A stretch of 64,000 nucleotides of DNA, taken from positions 248,001 through 312,000 of the forward strand of contig CAWEQI010000001.1 of NCBI GenBank assembly GCA_963811255.1, read 5' to 3'. Below the pieces are notes generated by a model. The model was not told the origin of the DNA, searched no databases, and saw nothing but the letters and a program-made list of their open reading frames with translations. This DNA is from Croceibacterium_B sp963811255. GTDB lineage: Bacteria; Pseudomonadota; Alphaproteobacteria; Sphingomonadales; Sphingomonadaceae. The position numbers were made by a program, and so were the translations under genes. How positions within the stretch are numbered: position 1 is the first letter of the stretch; the number at the start of each line of letters is the position of its first letter. This document shows positions 17,175-26,723 of this stretch, piece by piece.

Positions 17175-17555
17175 CTAGCCGCAATCGACCTTTTCCGGCC
17201 GGCTGCAATGTTCAAGATCGATGCTGTCGGTTGCTCGATAACACCTGTCATCCGAGCAGCAGCAGATACGATCGAGTCGTCCAACGGATTCTCGAAAAGG
17301 ACCCCCGCACATATCACCGTCGGTCCAAACAACATGACACATGACTTGTTCGCTCGCCCACCGAAGTATGGCGGCGGTCCCCGGCTCGGGTGGTCCATCT
17401 GCTTTGATCTGCGCCCCCGTTTGAGACAGGTCCCACAACTGGCCAAGGTATTCGTCAGAAAGCGTCTGAAGGCTTGCCGCGCAAGTTACGCGAGAGCGCC
17501 GGGCGGAGCGCCGCTCGATGAGAATTGGTCCGTGATCGGGTTGGAACAAGGCCAT
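17175..17555 (-). CDS. PilZ-domain protein, probably frameshifted
   Basis: PilZ domains bind the second messenger c-di-GMP. Seen here: the RRSARRSRV Arg motif near residue 17 and the DLSQTGAQI motif near 43, then a beta-strand region with CHVVWTDGD. The frame then slips at a run of five C (17302-17306). With four C the protein would read on through LFENPLDDSIVSAAARM, the usual end of the domain, and this continuation is open in the next frame. The annotated 126-residue form therefore has a false C-terminus after about residue 85. A single-base homopolymer change can be a sequencing error or a genuine on/off switch; the data here cannot decide. Confidence 0.65.
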   Translation of the reverse strand: MALFQPDHGPILIERRSARRSRVTCAASLQTLSDEYLGQLWDLSQTGAQIKADGPPEPGTAAILRWASEQVMCHVVWTDGDMCGGPFRESVGRLDRICCCSDDRCYRATDSIDLEHCSRPEKVDCG

Positions 17556-18281
17556 AACATGCCTAATCCACTGGCAAGGTTAAGTTCCTACAATCGAAAT
17601 TGGTGAATAACGAAGCGGGGCTAAGAAGCGGGGCTAACAAGAGGTCGCTGGCCGCATTTCCGCACATTGACGCCGATTGTGATCTGCCAGTCTTCAGCGC
17701 CCTATATGCAGGCCGCTTGCAGCCAAAGGCGCCGGCGCATGACTCAGATTTCCAAATCGCCCTTGCCGTGCGCCACCTATCGGCCGCAATCGCGCTGGCG
17801 ATCCCTCAGCTAATGGGACTCCTAGTCTTGCCGACGACGTGCCCGATCACAGTCGCTGTTCCTTTCCGAATATCCCCAGATCGAGGTCGAGGTCAGCGTC
17901 GACGCCGGCTTCGCCGATATCGTCACGGCGGCGGCCCCGATCAAACCGTCGCTGCGATGTGATAGCTATGCCGCGCGACCCTGAGATGCGCATGGCGGCG
18001 GTCGCCGCGCGGTCATTTTTCAGTGAGCGAACGTCTCACGGGCCTCAGCGCAGTAGAATTGTCAGGAGCTAATCGGCGGCGGATATATCTGGGAGGCGGA
18101 TTGATCTGGGATAAGATGCCAAGAATAAACCTAAAGGTCTTTGCCGACTGTGCGACTGCCCGCTTCGTTACGGCCGATCGCAGACCGCCTCCTCCCGGGG
18201 TGGCCCTCCGCGAGTAATGAAGGCAAGCGAGTAGGGCAGGTTAGGCTTAGATTGAGTCAACAGCCGACAAGGAGAAAGGCA
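17556..18281. other. Gene-poor region containing a LysR remnant
   Basis: About 725 bases without an intact gene. It begins with a 13-base direct repeat (GAAGCGGGGCTAA twice, about 17611-17636) and holds the decayed LysR-type regulator fragment listed separately. The last 45 bases are the leader of the 18282 gene. Confidence 0.5.
17859..18072 (+). pseudogene. Decayed LysR-type regulator fragment (substrate-binding domain)
   Basis: One frame reads FLSEYPQIEVEVSVDAGFADIV, a very typical LysR substrate-binding-domain segment. After a gap with loss of the usual GFDAGIR-like segment, a second frame reads DVIAMPRDPEMRMAAVAARSFF, the next conserved block. No intact helix-turn-helix is found upstream. 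The two blocks are in different frames, so the gene has suffered both deletion and frameshift. The call rests on my recognition of the motif. Confidence 0.65.
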
Positions 18282-18839
18282 ATGTTCGGCTGGCAACCTG
18301 GTATAGGGGATCCAACTTCTCTCGGCTGGTTCACGGTGCTGGCTTATGCTGGAGCAGCCCTGCTTTGTTTTCGTTGCTATCAACTTTCACTTCCCTCGGC
18401 GTCGTGTGAAGGCATTTCGCGCGTTCGGCGGCGGTTCTGGATGGCGACAGTGTTGATACTTGTGGCGTTGGGCATCAACAAACAGCTCGATTTGCAAAGC
18501 CTTCTGACCGCCATCGGACGTACTCTCGCCAAAAACGAAGGGTGGTATGCCAGTCGGCGCTCGATGCAGTATGACTTCATCATCTGTGTAGCCTCGATCG
18601 GCGCGTTGGCCGCCGCTACTTTGATCTGCACATTTCGGAGGGCGGGCGCTTGGGTACAGCTCGCGCAGGTAGGTTTGATTATTCTATTCACCTTCGTGGT
18701 TGTCCGCGCCGCCTCATTTCACCACGTTGATGAGATGCTCAGGAGGAAGCTTTGGCTCTTCAGCCTGAATCATGTGCTTGAGCTTGGAGGCATCGCTGTA
18801 ATCTCGGTCGCCGCGGTAGGCGCCGGTTTGCGAAGATAA
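18282..18839 (+). CDS. Unrecognised polytopic membrane protein
   Basis: 185 residues from the ATG at 18282, which has a strong AAGGAG 8-12 bases upstream. Four or five hydrophobic helices are visible (about 15-33, 55-70, 104-122, 130-150, 165-183). Distinctive short motifs are GINKQLDLQ near residue 65 and VRAASFHHVDEM near 148, which look conserved, but I cannot name the family. It sits alone downstream of the LysR remnant. GC content is lower than in the core genes. Confidence 0.75.
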   Translation: MFGWQPGIGDPTSLGWFTVLAYAGAALLCFRCYQLSLPSASCEGISRVRRRFWMATVLILVALGINKQLDLQSLLTAIGRTLAKNEGWYASRRSMQYDFIICVASIGALAAATLICTFRRAGAWVQLAQVGLIILFTFVVVRAASFHHVDEMLRRKLWLFSLNHVLELGGIAVISVAAVGAGLRR

Positions 18840-18887
18840 TTTTGTGCAACGAAATGCCCGGCGTGGCGTAAGAGCCAACTGCAGAAG

Positions 18888-19403
18888 TCAGCCCGCAGCT
18901 AAATGGGCCGCCAGCCAGATCAACCCCCACACAGCCAGGGCGAGCAAGAATGGCACCGAGAAATTGAGTTCGGGCCCGATCCGCAAATGCGTGCCTGCAT
19001 GCTTCATCTGATCCGGCGCAATAGCGAATTTTTCGGGTATGCCAGGCTCAGCTCTCAAAAGTGCAGCGCTTATTGCGGCAGGGGGAACTGACGCATCGAA
19101 CTGACATCCAAAGAATGGACTGTTGCTCCAGGCGATCCGCGCTCTGACTAACCCGCGTTCGGGCAGGTCAACTTCGATTTGATCGCCGATTGATAGCTCG
19201 CCAGTCTCGGCCTTGAGGAGCAGTCCTCCTTGCGAAATATCGAGTACAATCGCCGGAAGTTCTCCGGCCGTCGGGGAGTTCGTAAGAGCAGACAGGGTGA
19301 GGGAGCGGCGTTCCGAATCTCGGCGGCTTGGGCCTTCCGTAGCCGCGCTGGGCAGGGTTCCCGTGCCGCTCTCAGATTGCCGAAGAACTGCCCTCAAGTT
19401 CAT
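18888..19403 (-). CDS. PilZ-domain protein with C-terminal membrane anchor
   Basis: 171 residues from the ATG at 19403. The PilZ domain shows the Arg-rich start (RRDSERRSLTL near 27) and DISQGGLLLKAE near 54, then ARIAWSNSPFFGCQF. This is one of three PilZ proteins in the window; the pattern 'ARIAWSNSPFFGCQF' is close to that of the XRE fusion at 46895. The last about 22 residues (FLLALAVWGLIWLAAHLAAG) form a probable tail anchor. It may bind c-di-GMP at the membrane. The longer open frame upstream of 19403 has no ribosome site and is left out. Confidence 0.83.
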   Translation of the reverse strand: MNLRAVLRQSESGTGTLPSAATEGPSRRDSERRSLTLSALTNSPTAGELPAIVLDISQGGLLLKAETGELSIGDQIEVDLPERGLVRARIAWSNSPFFGCQFDASVPPAAISAALLRAEPGIPEKFAIAPDQMKHAGTHLRIGPELNFSVPFLLALAVWGLIWLAAHLAAG

Positions 19404-19731
19404 CTCACGTTCCTTCGACGTGGGGCTATGAGACAGAGAGCTTAAGAAGCGGTTTACCTTAGAGACTGAAAAACCGGGGGCCGTAAGCGTTCGGTGCTTC
19501 CACGGCGCCTTGAATTGGGGCGCGCCAAGACGAGATCTGCCGAGCGAATTTACGGTTTGGCGCGGCTTCGGACAAGTCCGTTGGTCGGACAATTGCGCCA
19601 CCCGCGGGTAGGCACCCGATAGACCGAGCCAGCTACCGGGCGAGCGGTTTGTTTTCAAAGTCGCCGCGGTTGCCACCCGGCTGTTCTTTCGCCATACTCC
19701 CAACGAGGTTCGGAAATAATGGAGGCTCTGT
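19404..19731. other. Divergent intergenic region
   Basis: About 330 bases between the divergent PilZ gene and the small signal-peptide protein. No gene, repeat or terminator was recognised; promoters for both neighbours are expected. Confidence 0.4.
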
Positions 19732-19950
19732 ATGATTCGTAAGACGCTCGTCGCCGCTGCGGCAGTTTCGATGGCTGTCGCACCGATAGGCGCCCAAGCA
19801 GCAGAGCGTCACAGCTCGGCAACCAAGGCACCGGAGCACTTGGCGGGCACCCCGGCCCTTGGATGGTTGATTGGGCTAGCAATCGTTGCTGGCGTTATCG
19901 CGATCATCGCGAGCGATCATAACCACAGCAATACTCCAGTCAGTCCTTAA
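19732..19950 (+). CDS. Small secreted/membrane protein with signal peptide
   Basis: 72 residues. A signal peptide (ending GAQAA) is followed by a short linker, a hydrophobic helix with GWLIGLAIVAGVIAIIAS (about 44-61) and a polar tail with SDHNHSN. Proteins of this plan (leader, LAGTPALGW, single helix, Asp/His-rich tail) are common in sphingomonads but have no known function. GGAGG lies about 8 bases before the ATG, and a clear terminator follows, so it is a single-gene unit. Confidence 0.82.
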   Translation: MIRKTLVAAAAVSMAVAPIGAQAAERHSSATKAPEHLAGTPALGWLIGLAIVAGVIAIIASDHNHSNTPVSP

Positions 19951-19977
19951 CTTCTTTGCTGAAAAGTTGTTTCAATA

Positions 19978-20001
19978 GGGCGGCTCTTAGCCGCCCTTTT
20001 T
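19978..20001 (+). terminator. Rho-independent terminator
   Basis: GGGCGGC, a 5-base loop and GCCGCCC, followed by five T, 28 bases after the small protein stop. Confidence 0.9.
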
Positions 20002-20324
20002 ACGGCCAAAGAGTCGAGCTTTCTTCGCTCTTACGTTCACCGGCATGCGGTTCTTCCGAGCACGGCAACTGGACACTCTTTCGGCCCAATAGCGGGCATT
20101 CTTCGGGATGGGCTGATCCTTTCCTCACTTCAGTGGTTATGACCCGTTAACAGTCCGGTATTCCTTACGCCGGACCACCAGCACAGGGCAGACAAGTGCG
20201 GCTCGGTACGATTGCTCGCAACAGTTTCGGTAGCCGATCGATCTTTCCTAACAGCACTTCTCATGCCCTTTCCGTTGTCAAGGCCTTGTGCCATGGCAGC
20301 CCATACGACGAACGGCACTGACGC
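20002..20324. other. Leader region of thrS
   Basis: About 320 bases between the terminator and thrS. No gene was recognised. Presumably holds the thrS promoter. No recognised riboswitch or operator. Confidence 0.4.
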
Positions 20325-22322
20325 ATGAGCGAACTTCTCAAGATCAGACTTCCCGACGGATCGGTGCGCGAAATGCCTCCGGGCTCGACGCCGGCGGACG
20401 TCGCGGCCGCCATCGGCCCGGGTCTGGCGAAGGCGGCGCTCGCCGCCCGGGTGGACGGCGAAGTGCGCGACATCCTGCGGCCGCTCGAACGCGATTCGAG
20501 CCTTGCGCTGATCACCAGCCGCGACGAAGCCGACGCTCTCGAACTCGTGCGCCACGACTATGCCCATGTGTTGGCCGAAGCGGTTCAGGCGCTGTGGCCC
20601 GACACGCAGATCACTTTCGGCCCGGCGACCGACGACGGCTTCTATTACGACTTCGCCCCCGGCGAGCACGGCCCATTCACCGAGGAGGACCTACCGGCGA
20701 TCGAGGCGAAGATGCGCGAGATCATCGCCGCCGACAAACCGCTTCGGCGGGAAGTGTGGGGCCGCAATCAGCTGATCTCCCGCTGGCAGCAGCAGGGCGA
20801 GACGTTCAAGGCCGAATGGGCCGGCGAGCTGCCGGAGAACGAGGAGCTGACGGTCTACTGGTCGGGCGAGGACTGGCTCGACATGTGCCGCGGGCCCCAC
20901 CTCGCCAGCACCGGCAAGCTCGATCCGCAAGCCTTCAAGCTGACGCGCGTTTCCGGCGCGTACTGGCGCGGCGACCAGCGCAACGCGATGCTCAGCCGGA
21001 TCTACGGCACGGGCTGGCTCAACAAAAAGCAGCTCGATGCCTATCTCGTGCGGCTGGAAGAAGCGGCCAAGCGCGACCACCGCAAGCTGGGCCGCGAGAT
21101 GGACCTGTTCCACTTGCAGGAAGAAGCGCACGGCAGCGTCTTCTGGCACCCGAATGGCTATCTGATCTGGCGCGAACTCGAAGCGTACATGCGCCGCCGC
21201 CTCGACGCGGCCGGCTATGCCGAGGTCAAGACGCCGCAAGTGATGGATGCGCGCCAGTGGGAAAAATCCGGCCACTGGGGCAAGTACCGCGAGAACATGT
21301 TCGTCATCCCCGACGAGGTGCCCAATACCGAGGACGAGGGGCCGCTGGTCTCCGACGCCGCCGAATGGATGGCCTTAAAGCCGATGAACTGCCCGGCGCA
21401 CGTGCTCATCTTCAAACAGGGCATCACCAGCTATCGAGACCTGCCGATCCGCATGGCCGAGATGGGCTGCTGCCACCGAAACGAACCGCACGGCGCGCTG
21501 CACGGGCTGATGCGCGTGCGCCAGTTTACCCAGGACGACGCGCACATCTTCTGCACCGAGAGCCAAGTGGTCGACGAAGTGCGCCGGTTCTGCGAGCTGG
21601 CCGACCGCATCTATCGCGACATGGGCTTCGAGCGTTACGGCGTGAAGCTGGCGCTGCGGCCCGAACAGCGCTTCGGCAGCGACGAGATCTGGGACAGGGC
21701 CGAAGCCGAGTTGCGCGATGCGGTCGAGCGCGCCGGCATGGCGAACGACGATTTCGGCTGGGAAGAACTGCCCGGCGAAGGCGCGTTCTATGCCCCGAAG
21801 CTCGAATGGCACCTGACCGACGCGATCGGCCGCACCTGGCAGGTCGGCACAATCCAGTCGGATCGCGTGCTGCCCGAGAGACTCGACGCCAGCTATGTCG
21901 GCGAAGACGGCGAGCGGCACCGGCCGGTAATGCTCCATCGGGCGATCTTCGGCAGCTACGAGCGCTTCATCGGCATTCTGATAGAGCACTACGCCGGCAA
22001 GTTGCCGCTGTGGCTGGCGCCGGTGCAGGCGGTGGTGGCGACGATCGTCTCCGACGCCGACGATTACGCCAACGAGGTGCTGGCCAAGCTGCGGGCTGTG
22101 GGGCTGCGTGCGGACGCCGACCTCAGAAATGAAAAGATCAACTACAAGGTGCGCGAGCACTCGCTGGCCAAAGTCCCGCACCTGCTGGTGGTCGGCAAGC
22201 GCGAGGCCGAGGAAGGCACTGTCGCGCTGCGCACGCTCGGCGAGCAGCAGCAGAAGGTGCTGAGCGTCGATGAGGCGATTGCCTGGCTCAAGGTCGAAGC
22301 GACCCCGCCCGACTTGCGCTGA
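20325..22322 (+). CDS. thrS: Threonyl-tRNA synthetase
   Basis: 665 residues, full family length. Charges tRNA-Thr in the cytoplasm. The order of domains is normal: N-terminal TGS domain (about 1-63, LPDGSVREMPPGSTPADVA), the second editing domain with HDYAHVLAEAV and GFYYDF, the class II catalytic core (CCHRNEPHGALHGLMRVR and the DDAHIFC segment, then WQVGTIQ), and the C-terminal anticodon-binding domain ending near KVEATPP. No strong ribosome site precedes the ATG at 20325. Essential gene; monocistronic by position, since the next gene on the same strand begins after an opposite-strand gene. Confidence 0.97.
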   Translation: MSELLKIRLPDGSVREMPPGSTPADVAAAIGPGLAKAALAARVDGEVRDILRPLERDSSLALITSRDEADALELVRHDYAHVLAEAVQALWPDTQITFGPATDDGFYYDFAPGEHGPFTEEDLPAIEAKMREIIAADKPLRREVWGRNQLISRWQQQGETFKAEWAGELPENEELTVYWSGEDWLDMCRGPHLASTGKLDPQAFKLTRVSGAYWRGDQRNAMLSRIYGTGWLNKKQLDAYLVRLEEAAKRDHRKLGREMDLFHLQEEAHGSVFWHPNGYLIWRELEAYMRRRLDAAGYAEVKTPQVMDARQWEKSGHWGKYRENMFVIPDEVPNTEDEGPLVSDAAEWMALKPMNCPAHVLIFKQGITSYRDLPIRMAEMGCCHRNEPHGALHGLMRVRQFTQDDAHIFCTESQVVDEVRRFCELADRIYRDMGFERYGVKLALRPEQRFGSDEIWDRAEAELRDAVERAGMANDDFGWEELPGEGAFYAPKLEWHLTDAIGRTWQVGTIQSDRVLPERLDASYVGEDGERHRPVMLHRAIFGSYERFIGILIEHYAGKLPLWLAPVQAVVATIVSDADDYANEVLAKLRAVGLRADADLRNEKINYKVREHSLAKVPHLLVVGKREAEEGTVALRTLGEQQQKVLSVDEAIAWLKVEATPPDLR

Positions 22323-22445
22323 TCAGAACGGCAGGGCTTGCCGGGCGGCGATCAGCGCCAGGGCGCAGCCGGCGACCACGATCATGCGCGCGGCATCGGC
22401 CGGGTTGACCGTGAATTGCCGGGCGTAGGCGATGGCGCGGATCAT
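22323..22445 (-). CDS. Possible 40-residue membrane peptide
   Basis: A short frame beginning MIRAIAYARQFTV, with one hydrophobic helix (MIVVAGCALALIAA) and ending QALPF. Its stop lies immediately after the thrS stop on the other strand. The ribosome site is weak. It fills the gap between thrS and the agmatine deiminase gene. No family recognised; kept as tentative. Confidence 0.3.
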   Translation of the reverse strand: MIRAIAYARQFTVNPADAARMIVVAGCALALIAARQALPF

Positions 22446-22480
22446 GGCGGATAGTCTCTGCCGAAATCGCTAACGGAGTG

Positions 22481-23476
22481 CTAACGCGGCCCCTTCGGCA
22501 CATGCTGACTGGCGCAGTGGAAGCTGCCGCCGCCGGTGAGCACGGCATCGGCGGGCAGGCCGATCGTGGCCCGGTCGGGAAACAGCTCGCCGATCGCGGC
22601 CACGCCGTCGGCGTCGTGGACCGTGCCATAGGTCGGCACCACGACGATGCCGTTGCAGATGGCAAAGTTCATGTAACTCGCCGGCTCCACGAGGTCGGCC
22701 GTTTCGATGCGGCCGGGTGACGGGACGTCGCGGACGATCAGACCGAAGCCTCGCGCGCGCGCGCGGGCGTCTTCATAACCGGCGGCGTTGGGATCGTCGG
22801 GGCCGGTCGGCAGCGGGAGCGCCAGCTCGCCGGGAGCGACGAAGCGGGCGAGATTGTCGACGTGCCCGTCGGTGTGGTCGCAGGCAAGCCCCTCCCCCAG
22901 CCACAGCACGTCGCGCAAACCCAGTTCGCTGCGCAGCCGGTCTTCGATCTGCGCCCGCGACAGCTGCGGATTGCGGTTCGGGTTGAGCAGGCACTGCTCG
23001 GTGGTGACCACCAGCCCGGCGCCGTCGGTATCGATCGCCCCGCCTTCGAGGACCCACTCGGACTGAACGAGCGGCAGCCCGGCCGCTTCGGCCAGCGAGG
23101 CGCCGACCTCCTGGTCCCCTTCCATGTCGTCGTACTTGCCGCCCCAGCCGTTGAAGCGGAATTTTCGCGCGTGTCTCCGTCCGCCGGCATCGAACAGCAC
23201 CAGCGGGCCGGTGTCGCGCAGCCAGATGTCGCCATACGGATGCCGCTCAAACAGCACCGATGCGCTGACCAATTCCCGCGCCCGGGTCTCGTTCGCCGCA
23301 TCGTGCACCACCAGCCGCACCTGTTGCCCGGTTTCGGCGACGGCGTTGGCGTAAGCGGCGATCTGCTCCTGCGCCGGAAGGAGCGCCTCTTCCCACAAGG
23401 AATGGTCGTGAGGAAAGGCTATCCAGATCCACTCCTGCTCGGCGAACTCGGGCGGCATCGGCGGCGGGGCAGTCAT
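22481..23476 (-). CDS. aguA: Agmatine deiminase
   Basis: 331 residues. Hydrolyses agmatine to N-carbamoylputrescine and ammonia in the polyamine route. Peptidylarginine-deiminase fold: WLRDTGP near residue 80, HTDGHVDNLARF in the middle, and the catalytic cysteine near the end in GGGSFHCASQHVP. The ATG at 23476 is taken; an alternative ATG nine codons upstream (MLTPRISSP) has an AAGG at better distance. No companion N-carbamoylputrescine amidase is in the window. It diverges from glnE. Confidence 0.9.
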   Translation of the reverse strand: MTAPPPMPPEFAEQEWIWIAFPHDHSLWEEALLPAQEQIAAYANAVAETGQQVRLVVHDAANETRARELVSASVLFERHPYGDIWLRDTGPLVLFDAGGRRHARKFRFNGWGGKYDDMEGDQEVGASLAEAAGLPLVQSEWVLEGGAIDTDGAGLVVTTEQCLLNPNRNPQLSRAQIEDRLRSELGLRDVLWLGEGLACDHTDGHVDNLARFVAPGELALPLPTGPDDPNAAGYEDARARARGFGLIVRDVPSPGRIETADLVEPASYMNFAICNGIVVVPTYGTVHDADGVAAIGELFPDRATIGLPADAVLTGGGSFHCASQHVPKGPR

Positions 23477-23579
23477 TGGGCTCGATATCCTTGGGGTAAG
23501 CATGGCTGCCTTGGCAAAGTCGCCGCCGCGCCACAAGCGCCCCTTGCCCTCCTCCCGTCGGCCATGCAGGTGAGAGGCG

Positions 23580-26253
23580 ATGGCCGACCTCTCACAATCC
23601 GACTGGACCGGCGCGCTGGCGCGGGCGCGGGCGCATGCGCCATTCCTTGCGCTCGGGCTCGATCGCCAGCCGGAACTCGCGGCGCTGCTGGCCGAAGGCC
23701 GGGGAGACGAGGCGCTGGTCCATGCCCGTGGGCTCGGCGAAGCCGAGAACGTCGGCACCGGCCTGCGCTGCGAGCGCTGGGGCCTGGCGGTGGTCTTGGC
23801 GATCGGCGACCTCGCCGGCGCCTTCCCGCTCAGCCTCGTGATGCACGAACTGAGCGACTTTGCCGACCGCGCCCTCGATGCGGCCATCGCCGAAGCGATC
23901 CGGCGGCGGGTGGCCGATGCCGAGCCGGCCGGGTTCACCGCGCTGGCGCTCGGCAAGCATGGCGCGCGCGAGCTCAACTACAGCTCCGACATCGATCCAA
24001 TCCTGCTGTACGATCCCGCCCGCCTGCCCCGGCGCGGGCGAGACGACGCGGGCGAGGCGGCCCAGCGCTATGCCCGCTCCATCCTCGGCACGTTGAGCGA
24101 TCAGACCGAGGATGGGTACGTGTTCCGAGTTCGACCTGCGGCTGCGGCCCGCATCCGAGGTGAGTCCACTGGCGATCTCGTTCGACGCCGCGCTGACGCA
24201 TTACGAAAGCTCGGCCATCGCCTGGGAGCGAGCCGCGTTCATCCGCGCGCGAGCCGCCGCTGGCGACGTGGCTGCGGGCGAAGCCTTCCTCAAGAACATC
24301 GCGCCGTTCGTCTGGCGCCGCAGCCTCGACTTCACGGCACTCGAGGAAATCCGCCGGCTCACCGCCCGCATCCGCGAGCATCACGGCCGACCGCGCGAAC
24401 CAGGACCCGGGTTCGACCTCAAGCGCGGCCGCGGCGGCATCCGCGAGATCGAGTTCTTCGCCCAGGTCCAGCAGCTGATCCACGGCGGCCGCGACCCGGC
24501 GCTGCGGGTGCGCGGCACGCGGGCGGCACTCGAGGCGCTGGCGCAGGCCGGGATCGTCTCGCGCGACGATGCCGCCTTGCTCGGCGCGAGCTACGATCGG
24601 CTGAGGACGATCGAGCACCGCCTGCAGATGGTCGGCGACCGCCAGACTCATGCGCTGCCCGGTGATCCGGCCGCGATCGACAATGTCGCGCGGCTGGATG
24701 GCTTGGCGGACGGTAACGCCCTGGTCGACGAACTGCGCGCCCTCACTGCGCAGGTGGCGGTACGGTACGATGCGCTCCTCGCCGGCTCCGAGGATCGGCC
24801 GCCACAGACGACACCAGCGCGCGACAGTGCCGCCGTCGCGCGCATCGCCGCACGAATCGACGGGTGGCGCGATACCCTTCGCACGCTGCGCAGCGCCGAA
24901 GCCCGCGCTGCCCTGGCGGCGCTGCGGCCGGTGCTCGTCGAAGCGCTCGCCGGTGCCCCGGAACCCGACCGGGCGATGACGCGGCTCGAAACCATCCTCG
25001 AAAACGTTCCCACCGCGATCAACCTGTTCCGCCTGTTCGAAGCCCGCCCCGGCCTGCTCGATCAGGTCCTGCGCGTGGTCACCCTCGCTGAGCCGCTGGC
25101 GGAGGCACTCGGGCGGCGTCCCGAGTGGCTCGACGGCATGATCGATGCCCGGGCGCTCGACCTCCCCGGCCCCGTTCGCCAACTCGCCGCGCAGATGCGC
25201 CAGGCTTCGCCCGATTACGAGCGGCGGCTCGACCGCATTCGCGAAATCGTCGGCGAGCAACGTTTCGCGCTCGGCGTCCAGTTGGTCGAGGCGCGGCACG
25301 ATCCGCTCGCAATCGGCGCCGGGCTCGCGCGGGTGGCCGAGGCCGCGCTGGACACCGGCGCGGCGGCGGCGATCGAGGAATTCGAAGCCGTCCACGGCCG
25401 CGTTCCACAAAGCGACCTGCTCGTGCTCGGCCTCGGCCGGCTCGGCGGCGGTGTTCTCACCCACGCCTCGGACCTCGATGTGATCTACCTTTTCACCGGA
25501 GAGATCGGCGTCGAGTCCGACGGCCAGCGGCCGCTCACGGCTTCGCTCTATTACAATCGGCTGGCGCAGCGGGTGACCGCCGCCTTGAGCGTGCCCACCG
25601 CCGCCGGCGCGCTTTACGAGGTGGACACCCGCCTTCGGCCGCAAGGCACCCAGGGACCGCTCGCCGTCAGCCTCGAGAGCTTTGCCCGCTATCAGCGCGA
25701 GGACGCCTGGACCTGGGAGCACATGGCGCTGGCTCGTGCGCGGCCGCTGTTCGGCCCGGCCGAAGCCCGCGCCAACCTACAGCGGATCATCGACGAGGTC
25801 CTGCGGCAGAAGCGGAATCCCGGCAATCTGCGCGCCGACGTGCTCAAGATGCGCGGCGAGATCGCCGCCAACAAGGCGCCGGCCGGGCCGCTCGACGCCA
25901 AGCTCCAGCGGGGCGGGCTGATCGACTGCGAATTCATCATCCATTACCTGCAATTGCGCGAACGGATCGGCTTAAGCCCGGACCTCGGCGTCGCCATCGG
26001 CGAACTTACCGAGGCCGAGTTCCTCCCGCCCGGGTTCGGCGCGCAGCACGACTTGTTGACCCGCCTGCTGATCGCGGCGCGGCTGCTGGCCCCCGATGGC
26101 CAGCCGCCTCCCGAGCGGGCGGCAGCGGTGCTGGCAAACGCTTGCGGCGCGCCCGATTTCGCCACGCTCTTGCGCCAGGTGGAGGAAGCGCGGCATGGCG
26201 TCGCCGAAGCTTGGGCCGACACGTTCGGCGAAACCCTGGAGGAGCCCGCATGA
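23580..26253 (+). pseudogene. glnE: Bifunctional glutamine synthetase adenylyltransferase/deadenylase, frameshifted
   Basis: GlnE attaches and removes AMP on glutamine synthetase in response to PII signals. The N-terminal part has ALGKHGARELNYSSDID, and the second half repeats the nucleotidyltransferase motif as GLGRLGGGVLTHASDLDVIY with VDTRLRPQGTQGPLA and a final helical domain. The frame breaks at about 24130, where one extra T separates YVFRV from DLRLRPASEVSPL. Removing it restores 890 residues, a normal length. Since GlnE is widely conserved and every other part is intact, a sequencing error is likely, though not proven. The stop overlaps bcp by ATGA. Confidence 0.9.
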
Positions 26254-26723
26254 CCGACCGTCCCGACGTCGGCGACACGATTCTCGATGTCGCGTTGGAA
26301 ACCCCGGACGGCGGCACCGTCAAACCCTCGGATTTCCGCGGCCGCAAGCTGGTGCTGTTCTTCTATCCCAAGGACGATACCCCCGGCTGCACGACCGAGA
26401 ACAAGGACTTCTCCGCGCTCGCCGGCGAGTTCGACAAGACCGGCGTGGCGTTGCTCGGGGTCAGCAAGGATCCGCCGAAGAAGCATCAGAAGTTCGCCGC
26501 TAAGCACGATCTGGTGGCACCGCTGGCGTCGGATGCGGCGGAGAACGGCCTTGCCGATGCGCTCGGCATCTGGCGTGAGAAGAGCCTGTACGGCCGCACT
26601 TACATGGGCATGGAGCGCACGACTTATCTGGTCGACGCCGCCGGCAAGATCGCCCGCGTGTGGCGCAAGGTGAAGGTCAAAGGCCACGCCGAAGAGGTGC
26701 TCGCCGCCGCCAGAGCGCTTTGA
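26250..26723 (+). CDS. bcp: Bacterioferritin-comigratory peroxiredoxin
   Basis: 157 residues. Thiol peroxidase of the PrxQ/BCP class that reduces hydroperoxides with thioredoxin. Peroxidatic cysteine in DDTPGCTTEN at about residue 47. The second cysteine five residues later, present in E. coli BCP, is absent, so this is probably a one-cysteine form. FFYPKDDTPG and GVSKDPPKKHQKF match the family. ATG overlaps the glnE stop, and its own stop overlaps the next start (TGATG), so the three genes form an operon. Confidence 0.93.
   Translation: MTDRPDVGDTILDVALETPDGGTVKPSDFRGRKLVLFFYPKDDTPGCTTENKDFSALAGEFDKTGVALLGVSKDPPKKHQKFAAKHDLVAPLASDAAENGLADALGIWREKSLYGRTYMGMERTTYLVDAAGKIARVWRKVKVKGHAEEVLAAARAL

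Noticed and set aside
16645..17208. 187-residue minus-strand open frame
   Set aside because: Low-complexity, basic composition without a domain; overlaps the PilZ gene region.
17611..17636. 13-base direct repeat GAAGCGGGGCTAA
   Set aside because: Only two copies and no gene or site beside it; treated as a chance or slippage duplication.
20288..22132. Long open frame overlapping thrS in another frame
   Set aside because: Arg-rich shadow translation typical of high-GC coding DNA; thrS is clearly the real gene.
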